From assembly GCA_016185365.1 (NCBI GenBank), contig JACPNP010000018.1, positions 43,848 to 107,847 of the forward strand: a stretch of 64,000 bases of DNA, in the 5' to 3' direction. Positions within the stretch are counted from its first letter, which is position 1. Every line of letters begins with the position of its first letter. Shown here in pieces: positions 10,330-19,399 of the stretch. Source of the DNA: Terriglobales bacterium (lineage in GTDB: Bacteria > Acidobacteriota > Terriglobia > Terriglobales > Acidobacteriaceae). The notes under the pieces are model-generated. The model did no database searches. It saw only the letters and a list, made by a program, of their open reading frames with translations, and was not told the DNA's origin. A program made the position numbers and the translations under genes.

Positions 10330-11556
10330 ATGGACATGAAGATCGCGCTCGGCGTCACCGGCGGCATCGCGGCTTACAAGGCCGCGGAGGTCACCCGTAT
10401 GCTGCAGGATCTCGGGGTGCAGGTGCAGGTGGTGATGACCCGCTCGGCGCAGGAGTTCGTCCGCCCGCTCACCTTCGCCTCGCTCACCGGACGCAAAGTC
10501 ATTACCGGCCTGTTCGCGCCGGAAGGCGCGGAGTCAACGCCCAACGTAGAGAGCGCCATCGAGCACATCGCCGTGGCCCAGGAGATCGAGGCGCTGCTGG
10601 TCGCTCCGGCCACGGCGGACGTCATCGCCAAGTTTGCCCAGGGCGTGGCCGATGATTTCCTGACCACACTCTATCTCGCGACCAAAGCCCCTGTGGTCGT
10701 GGCGCCGGCCATGAATGTGAATATGTGGGAACATCCGGCGACCCAGGAGAACCTGCGCATCCTCCGGGAGCGCGGGGTGCGCATCGTGGAGCCGGACAGC
10801 GGCTACCTGGCTTGCGGCATGATCGGAGCCGGACGATTGGCCGCGAATGAAAGCATCGTGAACGCCGTGATGGAAACGCTGGAAGGCGCGCGCGACCTTG
10901 CCGGCGAGACCGTCTTGGTCACCGCCGGGCCCACACGCGAGCCCATCGATCCGGTGCGTTTCATCGGCAACCGCTCCAGCGGCAAGATGGGATATGCCAT
11001 CGCGGAGGCGGCGCAGCGCCTGGGCGCGCGCGTCATCCTCATCAGCGGGCCCACCGCGCTCACCCCGCCGGGCAAGGTGGAGTTTGTGGGCGTGGAGACG
11101 GCGGAGCAGATGCGCAGCGCGGTCCTGGCGCGGATGGACGAGGCCACCATCATCATCAAGACCGCGGCGGTCGCGGATTACCGCCCGAAACAGGTGGTGG
11201 TGCAGAAGATCAAGCGTAAAGGCGAGATGAATCTGGAACTCGAAGCCACCATGGACATCCTGGCCGAGATCGCCAAGAAACGCGCGCAACAGATCATGAT
11301 CGGATTTGCCGCCGAGACGGAGAACGTGGTGGAGAACGCGCGCGGCAAACTGGACCGGAAGTCGCTGGACGCGATCGTGGTGAATGACGTGTCCCAACCC
11401 GGCATCGGCTTCGACTCGGACCGAAACAAAGTCACCGTCCTCACCCGCGACGAACAGATCGAGCTGGCCGAGGCGCCGAAAAGCACGATCGCGCGGCAGA
11501 TCCTGAAGTTTGTGGCCACGCTCAAGCACAAACGCGCTTCGGCTGTCGCCAATTAG
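10330..11556 (+). CDS. coaBC: Bifunctional phosphopantothenoylcysteine decarboxylase / phosphopantothenate-cysteine ligase
   Basis: ALGVTGGIAAYKAAE, APAMNVNMW, VTAGPTREPIDPVRFIGNRSSGKMG, GFAAET motifs. Confidence 0.95.
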   Translation: MDMKIALGVTGGIAAYKAAEVTRMLQDLGVQVQVVMTRSAQEFVRPLTFASLTGRKVITGLFAPEGAESTPNVESAIEHIAVAQEIEALLVAPATADVIAKFAQGVADDFLTTLYLATKAPVVVAPAMNVNMWEHPATQENLRILRERGVRIVEPDSGYLACGMIGAGRLAANESIVNAVMETLEGARDLAGETVLVTAGPTREPIDPVRFIGNRSSGKMGYAIAEAAQRLGARVILISGPTALTPPGKVEFVGVETAEQMRSAVLARMDEATIIIKTAAVADYRPKQVVVQKIKRKGEMNLELEATMDILAEIAKKRAQQIMIGFAAETENVVENARGKLDRKSLDAIVVNDVSQPGIGFDSDRNKVTVLTRDEQIELAEAPKSTIARQILKFVATLKHKRASAVAN

Positions 11557-11614
11557 CCGCCAGTCACATCCTGATCCCTTCGCAAAATGAGAGTCGGTTA
11601 GACTAGGTAAGCCC

Positions 11615-12352
11615 ATGCCCCTCGACTCAGAGTCCAAGCGTCGACTTGCTACGCATTTGGAGTACTACCGCGAACTTGGTATCCATGATTTCTATCGCCG
11701 CGGCGACGCGCCGCCGGCTGAGGTCATCCCCGTGTTAACGGCGGTCGCCGAGCCGCCGCAGCCCGGTGGTGACAAGCGCGAAGCCTTGGCGGCCATCCGC
11801 GCCGAGATCGGGGATTGCACCCGCTGCCGGTTGCATCAAGGGCGCAAGAACATCGTGTTCGGCGTGGGCAACGTGGATTGCGAGATCATGTTCGTGGGCG
11901 AAGGCCCGGGCGCGGACGAGGACCAGCAGGGTGAACCCTTCGTGGGCCGCGCGGGACAGCTGCTCAACAACATGATCCAGGCCATGGGCCTGCGGCGCGA
12001 ACAGGTGTACATCGCGAATGTGGTGAAGTGCCGTCCGCCGGGCAACCGCACGCCGGAACGCGACGAGTGCGACACCTGCGGCCCGTTCCTGATGCGGCAG
12101 GTGGAGACCATCCAGCCAAGGATCATCGTGGCGCTGGGCGCGACCGCCGCGAAATACCTGCTGGGAGTGAATGATTCCATGAGCAACCTGCGCGGCCGCA
12201 TCTATGATTTCCGTTCGACCAGGCTCGCCGTGACCTACCATCCCGCGTTCCTGCTTCGCGACCCGCGCCAGAAGGCCGAAGCGTGGAAAGACCTGCAGAT
12301 GGTGATGAAGTTTCTGGGCATGGCGGTGCCTGGGAAGAAGAAAGAAGAGTGA
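11615..12352 (+). CDS. Uracil-DNA glycosylase, type 4 (Fe-S)
   Basis: [63 protein letters not shown]. Confidence 0.93.
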   Translation: MPLDSESKRRLATHLEYYRELGIHDFYRRGDAPPAEVIPVLTAVAEPPQPGGDKREALAAIRAEIGDCTRCRLHQGRKNIVFGVGNVDCEIMFVGEGPGADEDQQGEPFVGRAGQLLNNMIQAMGLRREQVYIANVVKCRPPGNRTPERDECDTCGPFLMRQVETIQPRIIVALGATAAKYLLGVNDSMSNLRGRIYDFRSTRLAVTYHPAFLLRDPRQKAEAWKDLQMVMKFLGMAVPGKKKEE

Positions 12353-12403
12353 TGTCTCCCGGCCTGTTCAAACTTCTCCGCACCCTTGTGTTGAAATAAG
12401 GTT

Positions 12404-14932
12404 GTGCCCGCATTCTGCGACGTCGCCCTGCCCGTCCCCCTGGAGATAGCCTTTACCTACGCCGTGGGCGAAACCGCGCCGGTCGTGGGCGGGCGGGTGC
12501 TGGTGCCCTTCCGCGCCAAGCGATTGGTGGGCATCGTCACGCGGCTGCATGACACCGCGCCCAGCGTAAAAGCCAAACCCATCCTCACGGTGATGGACAC
12601 CGCGCCGGTACTCGACGACGGCCTGCTCGGGCTTGGACAGTGGATCGCGGATTACTATCTTGCGCCGCCCGGGGAGGTTTTCCGCTCGATGCTGCCCCTG
12701 GTGGCGGAGGTGAAGCGGGGGACCGCGTACTCGATCACAGAGACAGGCCTTGCGGCGCTGCATGACTCGGCCAACATCGGCTCCTCCCGCCGCTCCAAGC
12801 GGAGCGCGGAAGAACAGACGCTTGAGTATGAAGCGCTCGACTTCCTCGCCAATCACGAGGACGGCGCGGTGCGTGGATCGAAGCTTCGCTCCGCCACCGG
12901 CATCGCGCGCGCTCTCCTCGAAGGCATGGTGCGCAAGAAATGGATCACCCGCGAGGATGTGTCCGCGGTCCGTGACGCCTCGCGCACGGTGCGCGTCGCG
13001 GTCCTGGTCGAGGCAGCGGCCGGATCATCCAAAGATTTGTCATCCCGAGCGAGGCGCGAAGCGCCGAGTCGAGGGACCCCTTTGGTGACCACGGAAGATG
13101 AAGTCAAAGGGAAGAAGTTGAATGCCAACCAGCAAACACTCCTCTCTTCTCTCGCCATCGCCGGTGGCCGCCAACGAGTCGATGAACTCAATCAGCTGGC
13201 CGTGCCGCGCAGCACCCTGCAGACGCTGGTCAAGCGCGGCCTGGTCGAGATCGTGGAGGAGCCGGCGGATTTCAAGGTCGCAAGCATCACCACGCGCTCG
13301 CCGCTCGAATTCGAACTTACTGCTGCGCAGCGTACTGCGCTGGATACGATCGAAGCGGCCATCCATGCGCGTAAATTTTCCGTCTCGCTCATCCACGGGG
13401 TGACCGGCTCGGGCAAAACGGCTGTCTATCTCAGCGCGATGCGGCAGGTGCTGGCCGAGGGCCGCTCCGCCATCATGCTGGTGCCGGAGATCGGCCTGAC
13501 GCCGGCCGCGGCCGCGCACCTGCACACGGTCTTCGGCGAGGAAGTCGCGATCCTGCACTCTGGCCTTACCGACCCGGAGCGCGCCGAGCAATGGCACCGC
13601 ATCCATCGTGGCGAGGCACGGATCGTGGTGGGCACGCGCTCCGCGGTCTTCGCGCCGGTGAAGGACCTGGCCTTGATCGTGGTGGATGAGGAACACGACC
13701 ATTCCTACAAGCAGGAGGAGACGCCGCGCTATCACGCGCGTGACGTGGCGGTGATGCGCGGCAAGTCAAGCGGCGCGGCTGTGGTGCTGGGTTCGGCCAC
13801 GCCGTCGCTGGAGTCGTTCCACAACGCGCAAAAAGGGAAGTACGCGCTGATCGAGTTGAAAGACCGCGTGGCCGACCGTCCGCTGCCGGAGGTGGAGATC
13901 GTGGATCTGCGCCGCGAGTTCCAGGAGACCGGCGAAGACCAACTGTTTTCGCGACGTCTGATCGAAGAGGTGCAACAGCGCGTCCAGGCGGGTGAGCAAG
14001 CCATCATCCTGATGAACCGCCGCGGATACTCCGCCGTGGTCCTCTGCCGCGCCTGCGGACAGACCGTGCAGTGCAAGAACTGCGCCATCGCGCTGACGCA
14101 CCACAAAGGGTCGGCGCGGCTGGAATGCCATTACTGCGGATTCCGCGCGGCGGTGCCGAAGAAGTGCCCGCAGTGTGAGAGCGAGTATGTCTATTTCCTC
14201 GGCAGCGGCACGGAGAAAGTGGAAGAGCGGCTGCACGCGGCATTCCCCACGGCGCGCATCGGTCGCCTGGACCGCGACACCGTGCGTGGGCGTTATGACT
14301 TCGAGCGCATGCTCAATCAGCTCGACTCCGGCGAGATCGATCTATTGGTGGGCACGCAGATGGTGGCCAAGGGGCATGATATCCACGGCGTCACCCTGGT
14401 GGGCGTGGTGGGCGCGGACTTCGCGCTCGGTTTCCCGGACTTCCGCGCCGCCGAGCGCACCTTTCAGTTGCTCACGCAGGTGGCCGGACGCGCGGGCCGC
14501 GGCAAGATCCCGGGAAAAGTGGTCTTGCAGACCTACTACCCCGACCACTACGCCATCCAGTTCGCGCAACAGCATGACTTCACCGGATTCGCGGCCAAAG
14601 AGCTGCAGTTCCGCAAGTGGATGCATTATCCGCCGTACACGGCCGTGGCCAACGTGCTGGTGCGGAGTGACGATCTGCAACACGCGCTGCGCTATTCGGG
14701 GGAGCTCGGTCAATGGTTCAAGCACACGAGCATGGAAGGCGTGCGCGTGATGGGCCCGGCGGCCGCGCCCATCGTGCGACTCAAACGTGACTACCGCTAT
14801 CACTTCGTGTTGAAGGCCGCGAGCCGGGAAAAGCTGAATGGCGTCCTGCGCGCGATGCTGCGCTTCGCGGACGAACGCAAGATCCCACGCACGAACGTCA
14901 TCGTGGACATGGACGCGGTGAGCCTGATGTAG
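12404..14932 (+). CDS. priA: Primosomal protein N' (replication restart helicase PriA)
   Basis: 842 aa; GVTGSGKTAVYL, DEEHDHSYKQEE, CX2C zinc pairs, GTQMVAKGHDI; GTG start. Contains an in-frame REP-like insertion at 13041-13080. Confidence 0.93.
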   Translation: MPAFCDVALPVPLEIAFTYAVGETAPVVGGRVLVPFRAKRLVGIVTRLHDTAPSVKAKPILTVMDTAPVLDDGLLGLGQWIADYYLAPPGEVFRSMLPLVAEVKRGTAYSITETGLAALHDSANIGSSRRSKRSAEEQTLEYEALDFLANHEDGAVRGSKLRSATGIARALLEGMVRKKWITREDVSAVRDASRTVRVAVLVEAAAGSSKDLSSRARREAPSRGTPLVTTEDEVKGKKLNANQQTLLSSLAIAGGRQRVDELNQLAVPRSTLQTLVKRGLVEIVEEPADFKVASITTRSPLEFELTAAQRTALDTIEAAIHARKFSVSLIHGVTGSGKTAVYLSAMRQVLAEGRSAIMLVPEIGLTPAAAAHLHTVFGEEVAILHSGLTDPERAEQWHRIHRGEARIVVGTRSAVFAPVKDLALIVVDEEHDHSYKQEETPRYHARDVAVMRGKSSGAAVVLGSATPSLESFHNAQKGKYALIELKDRVADRPLPEVEIVDLRREFQETGEDQLFSRRLIEEVQQRVQAGEQAIILMNRRGYSAVVLCRACGQTVQCKNCAIALTHHKGSARLECHYCGFRAAVPKKCPQCESEYVYFLGSGTEKVEERLHAAFPTARIGRLDRDTVRGRYDFERMLNQLDSGEIDLLVGTQMVAKGHDIHGVTLVGVVGADFALGFPDFRAAERTFQLLTQVAGRAGRGKIPGKVVLQTYYPDHYAIQFAQQHDFTGFAAKELQFRKWMHYPPYTAVANVLVRSDDLQHALRYSGELGQWFKHTSMEGVRVMGPAAAPIVRLKRDYRYHFVLKAASREKLNGVLRAMLRFADERKIPRTNVIVDMDAVSLM
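13041..13080 (+). repeat. REP-like palindromic element inside priA
   Basis: CATCCCGAGCGAGGCGCGAAGCGCCGAGTCGAGGGACCCC; stem GGCGC-GAA-GCGCC; related to the repeats at 38.17-38.64 kb. Confidence 0.65.
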
Positions 14933-15405
14933 TCAGCTTCGGGCGAGGATCTCGCGGACCAGTCCGAGCAGACTGCCGCCGGCCAGCGGCATGGGCGTGA
15001 AGCTCAGTAGAAAGATGACGGCGGCCGCGACCGCCAGCCGGCGGCGATCCGCGGGCAACGGCTGCTGGTTCTCCACCGGCGGATGCCGCATCATGAAGCG
15101 CAGCGCGATCAACCACACCAGCCATCCGCTCCAGAAGAACAAAGCCAGAGGCGCCATGAGGACGATCACCAGCAGCGTGATGCGCCGGTGCGCGCGCGGA
15201 TCCAGCGCATAGATCAGATGCCCGCCGTCGAGTTGTCCGCCGGGAATGAGGTTCAGTGCCGTGGCCAACATGCCGGTCCACGCCGCCACCGCCATCGGGT
15301 GCAGATAGAGTCCAACGTCGCCCGCCGCGCTCTGTCCGTAAGCGCCGAATGTCTCCAGCAAATAAAATACGATGTGAAACGCCGGTGGATATCCAACGCT
15401 GGTCA
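14933..15405 (-). pseudogene. Site-2 protease (M50 family) remnant, N-terminal half missing
   Basis: Retains ATALNLIPGGQLDGGHLIYALDPRAHR and following TM segments, lacks the HExxH half; interrupted at an IS element end (15410). Confidence 0.7.
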
Positions 15406-15891
15406 CTAGGGCGTATCGACATATGGCTTCAGCAAAATCATGGAACAAGCAAGGGCGACAAAAGCGTGAAAGCAATTCTTGTTTTTGTCGTAGCGTGTGG
15501 CCAGCCGGCGGAAGTGTTTGAGTCGGGCAAACGTGCGTTCGATGCTCACCACCTGGCCTCCGTTGCTTTCGATGTGCTGCACAATGGCATCGGAGTCATA
15601 GCCTCTGTCCGCGATCACCACCCTGGTCCGACGTTCCCCCAGCAGCGTCTGGGCTTGAGTGGCATCATGGACCTGTCCGGCGGTCAGCTGGAAATCGACT
15701 GGTTCCCCCGACTGATTGCAGAGCAGGTGAATCTTGGTCGTCAATCCTCCTCGGCTACGCCCCAGAGCCTGGTCGCCGCCCCCTTTTTGCGGCCCGTGGC
15801 CGCCTGCTGGTGGGCCTTGACAATAGTTGAATCCAGCATCAGGTACTGGTTGCGACGATCCTTCACCAGAGCCGCGAATACACGCTCCCAC
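15406..15891 (-). CDS. IS5-family transposase, second reading frame
   Basis: GLTTKIHLLCNQSGEPVDFQLTAGQVHDATQAQTLLG, ADRGYDSDAI, ERTFARLKHFRRLATRYDKNK. Confidence 0.8.
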   Translation of the reverse strand: MGACIRGSGEGSSQPVPDAGFNYCQGPPAGGHGPQKGGGDQALGRSRGGLTTKIHLLCNQSGEPVDFQLTAGQVHDATQAQTLLGERRTRVVIADRGYDSDAIVQHIESNGGQVVSIERTFARLKHFRRLATRYDKNKNCFHAFVALACSMILLKPYVDTP

Positions 15892-16169
15892 ACCCCGCTA
15901 CGCGCCCAGCGCACGAAGCGCTTATGCACGCTCTTGTACTTGCCATAACGCTCCGGCAGATCCTCCCAGCGTGCCCCGGAGCGCAGCATCCACAGCACGC
16001 CATTGACAAACACACGGTTATCGACCGCCGTCCGCCCCACCGTCTCTTTCCGCCCAGGCAGCAAGTCCTTGATCCGATCCCACTGTGCTTCTGTCAGTTC
16101 GTAGCGGCTCGCCATACCGCTATTTCACCCCCAGCCCGCAGATTGGCCAAGTCTATATGTCGATACGCC
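15410..16169 (-). mobile_element. IS5-family-type insertion sequence (about 760 bp) with 15-bp perfect terminal inverted repeats
   Basis: GGCGTATCGACATAT (15410-15424) and ATATGTCGATACGCC (16155-16169); flanked on both sides by CTAG (15406-15409, 16170-16173), which matches the YTAR-type IS5 target. Confidence 0.88.
15741..16115 (-). CDS. IS5-family transposase, first reading frame
   Basis: RYELTEAQWDRIKDLLPGRKETVGRTAVDNRVFVNGVLWMLRSGARWEDLPERYGKYKSVHKRF. Confidence 0.85.
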   Translation of the reverse strand: MASRYELTEAQWDRIKDLLPGRKETVGRTAVDNRVFVNGVLWMLRSGARWEDLPERYGKYKSVHKRFVRWARSGVWERVFAALVKDRRNQYLMLDSTIVKAHQQAATGRKKGAATRLWGVAEED

Positions 16170-16785
16170 CTAGGTGGGTGACGATGATCGAAGTAAGTCC
16201 GAGTTGCCGGTGCAGTTGCTCGATCAGGCCGAAGACGCGTTGCGCGGTCGCGGTATCGAGATCGCCTGTGGGCTCGTCCGCCAGCAGGAGCCTGGGGCCG
16301 GTGATCAGGGCGCGAGCCAGGGCCACGCGCTGCTGCTCGCCGCCGGAGAGTTCCCCGGTGCGATGGTCGGCGCGGTCGGAAAGTCCGACCTTGTCCAGCC
16401 ACTCCCCGGCGGACTGCAAGGCGGCCTGCTTCGCGCCATTGCGCATCAGCAGCGGCATGGCCACGTTCTCCTGCGCGGTGAATTCAGGAAGCAAGTAGTG
16501 AAACTGCCAGACGTAACCGATCCGCCGGCTGCGAAAATCGCTGGCGGCGTCACCGTGCAAGCCGTGAACGGCGGTGTCCTCGAAATGGATCTCACCGGCC
16601 GTGGGATGGTCCAGCGCGCCGAGCAGGTGCAGCAGCGTGCTCTTGCCACAGCCGGATTCGCCGATGATGGCCAGCATCTCTCCGGCGGGGACTTGGAATG
16701 AGAGATCGTCGAACAGCACAAGCTCCTGCCGGCCAGTGCGGAAGACCTTTTTTAGATGACTGACGCTAAGCAGAGGTGAGGTCAT
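16153..16785 (-). CDS. lolD: ABC transporter ATP-binding protein (LolD-like), C-terminus truncated by the IS
   Basis: IGESGCGKSTLL, ELSGGEQQRVALARAL, LLLADEPTGDLD, SIIVTHL; the last residues GRIDI are encoded by the IS end. Confidence 0.85.
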   Translation of the reverse strand: MTSPLLSVSHLKKVFRTGRQELVLFDDLSFQVPAGEMLAIIGESGCGKSTLLHLLGALDHPTAGEIHFEDTAVHGLHGDAASDFRSRRIGYVWQFHYLLPEFTAQENVAMPLLMRNGAKQAALQSAGEWLDKVGLSDRADHRTGELSGGEQQRVALARALITGPRLLLADEPTGDLDTATAQRVFGLIEQLHRQLGLTSIIVTHLGRIDI

Positions 16786-17333
16786 CGGCGGCCTCCACTC
16801 GCCTGCATCCACGGCGGACGCTTTTTCGCAACTCTTGCGAACACCGGGCAGGATTCCTTGTGGGCGCCGGACAGGTAGCCGGTGCTCAAAAGGAATTCAC
16901 CCGTGATCTCACCGCCGGTGAAACGAAACGTCTGTTGAAAAAGCTTGACCCAATTCTCTTTCGGGAGCGGATGCTGCGCGTCCAGCCACTTGGCGAAAGA
17001 GCCGTTCTGATCGCGCAGATCGAGGATGCGGCGGGCGTTCTCGATGGCGGCATCCACCTTGAGCCGGTTGCGGATGATGCCGGAGTCCGCCAGCAGACGG
17101 GCGTGGTCGCGCGCGCCGTAACCGGCCACGCGTTCCAGGGAAAAGTCATGGTAGGCGCGGCGAAAGTTCTCGCGCTTGGCCAGGATGGTGAGCCAGCTGA
17201 GCCCGGCTTGATTGATCTCCAGCACGAGGCGCTCGAATAGCTCGTCATCCCCGCGCAGCGGGAAGCCGTATTCCCGGTCGTGATAAGGGCCGTGGAGCGG
17301 GTGGCCGCGGGCGACATCGCAATAGGAACTCAT
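16782..17333 (-). CDS. tag: DNA-3-methyladenine glycosylase I
   Basis: HDREYGFPLRGDDELFERLVLEINQAGLSWLTILAKRENFRRAY; ATGA-type overlap with lolD. Confidence 0.88.
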   Translation of the reverse strand: MSSYCDVARGHPLHGPYHDREYGFPLRGDDELFERLVLEINQAGLSWLTILAKRENFRRAYHDFSLERVAGYGARDHARLLADSGIIRNRLKVDAAIENARRILDLRDQNGSFAKWLDAQHPLPKENWVKLFQQTFRFTGGEITGEFLLSTGYLSGAHKESCPVFARVAKKRPPWMQASGGRR

Positions 17334-17361
17334 CTCAGGTTACATCGTATAATGCGGCAGT

Positions 17362-17589
17362 ATGATCAGGCATCTCACAAAGCTCGGGGATGATTGGGCG
17401 TTAGTATTTGACCGGGAAATGTTGCGCCGGCTTAACGTGAGCGGAGAAACCCCTCTTGAAGTGACGGAGGAAGGCCGCTTCGTGCTGATCGCTCCGGCGG
17501 AGAGCGGCAGCGAGGGGGCGAGATTCCGCGAGGCCTTCGCGCGCGTGAAGGAAAAGTATGCTGAGGCGCTTGAGCGGCTTGCGAAGTGA
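17362..17589 (+). CDS. Antitoxin, AbrB/MazE-like
   Basis: 75 aa MIRHLTKLGDDWALVFDREMLRRLNVSGETPLEVTEEGRFVLIAPAE; overlaps the downstream Doc-like toxin. Confidence 0.75.
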   Translation: MIRHLTKLGDDWALVFDREMLRRLNVSGETPLEVTEEGRFVLIAPAESGSEGARFREAFARVKEKYAEALERLAK

Positions 17590-17980
17590 CGCCAGAGCCG
17601 ATCTTTCTCAGTCTCAGTCAGGTGATGGAGATCCATAGTGATCTGATCGCCACATTCGGGGGCATGTCGGGTCTGCGAGACTCCGCGCTCCTTCTTTCCG
17701 CGCTTGCCATGCCGATGGCGACCTACGAAGGGGCCTATCTTCATTCCGATAGTCCCGAAATGGCTACGGCTATCTTTTTCATATCGTAAAGAACCACCCC
17801 TTTCTTGACGGGAACAAGAGGACGGCCGCGGCTACCGCACTTACCTTTCTACTGCTGAATGGATGGGAATCCACATTCACGAACCAACAAGTGGAAGAGG
17901 TCGTGCTCAAAGTTGCGGAAGGAAGCATATCCAAGAGTGACTTGATCTCCATCGTGCGCGCTCACCTGAGATCGATCTGA
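17586..17980 (+). pseudogene. doc: Death-on-curing (Doc/Fic) family toxin, single-base frameshift
   Basis: FLSLSQVMEIHSDLIATFGGMSGLRDSALLLSALAMP...HSDSPEMATA then, after a +1 base correction near 17770, YLFHIVKNHPFLDGNKRTAAATALTFLLLNGWE...RAHLRSI*. Confidence 0.8.
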
Positions 17981-17981
17981 A

Positions 17982-19259
17982 TCATTCATAGCGCAAAGCC
18001 TCCGCCGGCAGGACCTTCGCGGCCGAATACGAGGGATAGATGGTTGCCAGGAACGAGATGACCAGCGCCACGGCCGAGACCACAAGTCCATCGAGCAAGC
18101 GCGGCGCGAAGGGCACGTAGTCGATGGAGTAGACCTCGGCGGAAAGTGTGATCAATTTGTAATGTCCCCCGGCCCAGGCGCCCAGATAGCCCAGCCCGAG
18201 TCCCAGCAGGGTCCCCACCACCCCGATGAGCAGGCCCTGCGCGATGAAGATATTCCGCACCTGCGCTTGGCGCGCGCCCATCGACATCAGTACAGCGATG
18301 TCGCGAGTCTTTTCCATCACCATCATGATGAGTGAGATCAAAATATTCAGCGCGGCCACCATCACGATCAATCCGATGGTGATGAGCGTGACCACGCGTT
18401 CCAGCCGCAGCGCGCGGAACAGCGCCTGGTTCTGGTCCATCCAGCTGGTGGACTGGAAGCCGGGACCGGCCCTGGCCTCTAACTGGCGGCCGATCTCGCC
18501 GGCAAGGTATAGGTCATCGAGTTTGAATTCGAGCACACTGACCACGTCACCCAGGCCGAATAGCCGTTGCGCGTCGGAGAGCCGGGTGAAGGCCCAGGCG
18601 GTGTCGTAATCGTAGAAACCGCTTTGAAAGATTCCAACCACCTTGAACCGCACATACTTCGGCACTAGGCCGAACGGAGTCAACTCGCCTTGCGGGCTGG
18701 TGACCAGCACCACCGAGCCGACGGTGGCGCCCAACTCCTGGGCCAGGTCCTTGCCGAGTACGATCGGCGCCAGCGCCGGCGCGGGAGCATCGGATGAGGA
18801 GCCTTCGAGCGGTTGCAGCATGGTCTCCGCGGGAGCGCGCAGCGGATCAGCCGATCCGAAACGGATGGTGTTGAGCAAACCGCTCACACGGTCTTCCATC
18901 TCCGGGAGGACGCCTTTGAGCACCACACCCCGGGCCCGCGCGCCACGCGAGACCAAGACCTGTTCGTAGATCGCGGGCGCGGCCGCCAGCACATGGGGTC
19001 CGTGCTGCAGGGCCGCCAATCTCTCGCGCCAGTCTTTAATGCCGTTGTTCTCCACCTTGAGCAGGCTGACGTGGGGCGTGGAGCCGAGAAGCCGCTGTTG
19101 CAGGTCCTGGCGGAACCCGTTGTTGATGGCCAGGGCGATGATCAGGGAAGCCACGCCTGCCGCCACGCCAATGACCGAGATGCCGGTGATGACGCCGATG
19201 ACGGCTTGCCGCCGTTTCGCGCGGAGATACCGTGCGGCGATGAAGAGTTCGAAGCGCAC
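17982..19259 (-). CDS. lolC: Lipoprotein-releasing ABC transporter permease (LolC/LolE family)
   Basis: 425 aa; ELFIAARYLRAKRRQAVIGVITGISVIGVAAGVASLIIALAINNGFR, MVMEKTRDIAVLMSMGA; GTG start. Confidence 0.88.
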   Translation of the reverse strand: MRFELFIAARYLRAKRRQAVIGVITGISVIGVAAGVASLIIALAINNGFRQDLQQRLLGSTPHVSLLKVENNGIKDWRERLAALQHGPHVLAAAPAIYEQVLVSRGARARGVVLKGVLPEMEDRVSGLLNTIRFGSADPLRAPAETMLQPLEGSSSDAPAPALAPIVLGKDLAQELGATVGSVVLVTSPQGELTPFGLVPKYVRFKVVGIFQSGFYDYDTAWAFTRLSDAQRLFGLGDVVSVLEFKLDDLYLAGEIGRQLEARAGPGFQSTSWMDQNQALFRALRLERVVTLITIGLIVMVAALNILISLIMMVMEKTRDIAVLMSMGARQAQVRNIFIAQGLLIGVVGTLLGLGLGYLGAWAGGHYKLITLSAEVYSIDYVPFAPRLLDGLVVSAVALVISFLATIYPSYSAAKVLPAEALRYE

Positions 19260-19399
19260 CGCTAGCAGGATAAATCAGAAGCGGGGAAAGATGGCCGGAA
19301 CAGTATGCTGATATTCACGGTAGGCGTGCACCGCTAGCAGGATAAATCAGAAGCGGGGAAAGATGGCCGGAACAGTATGCTGATATTCACGGTAGGCGT
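19256..19399. repeat. Perfect 72-bp tandem duplication (2 copies)
   Basis: GCACCGCTAGCAGGATAAATCAGAAGCGGGGAAAG...GGTAGGCGT present at 19256-19327 and 19328-19399. Confidence 0.95.

Noticed and set aside
17586-17980. Programmed frameshift in the Doc toxin
   Set aside because: No convincing slippery motif at the break and Doc proteins are not known to use frameshifting; treated as lesion or sequencing error.
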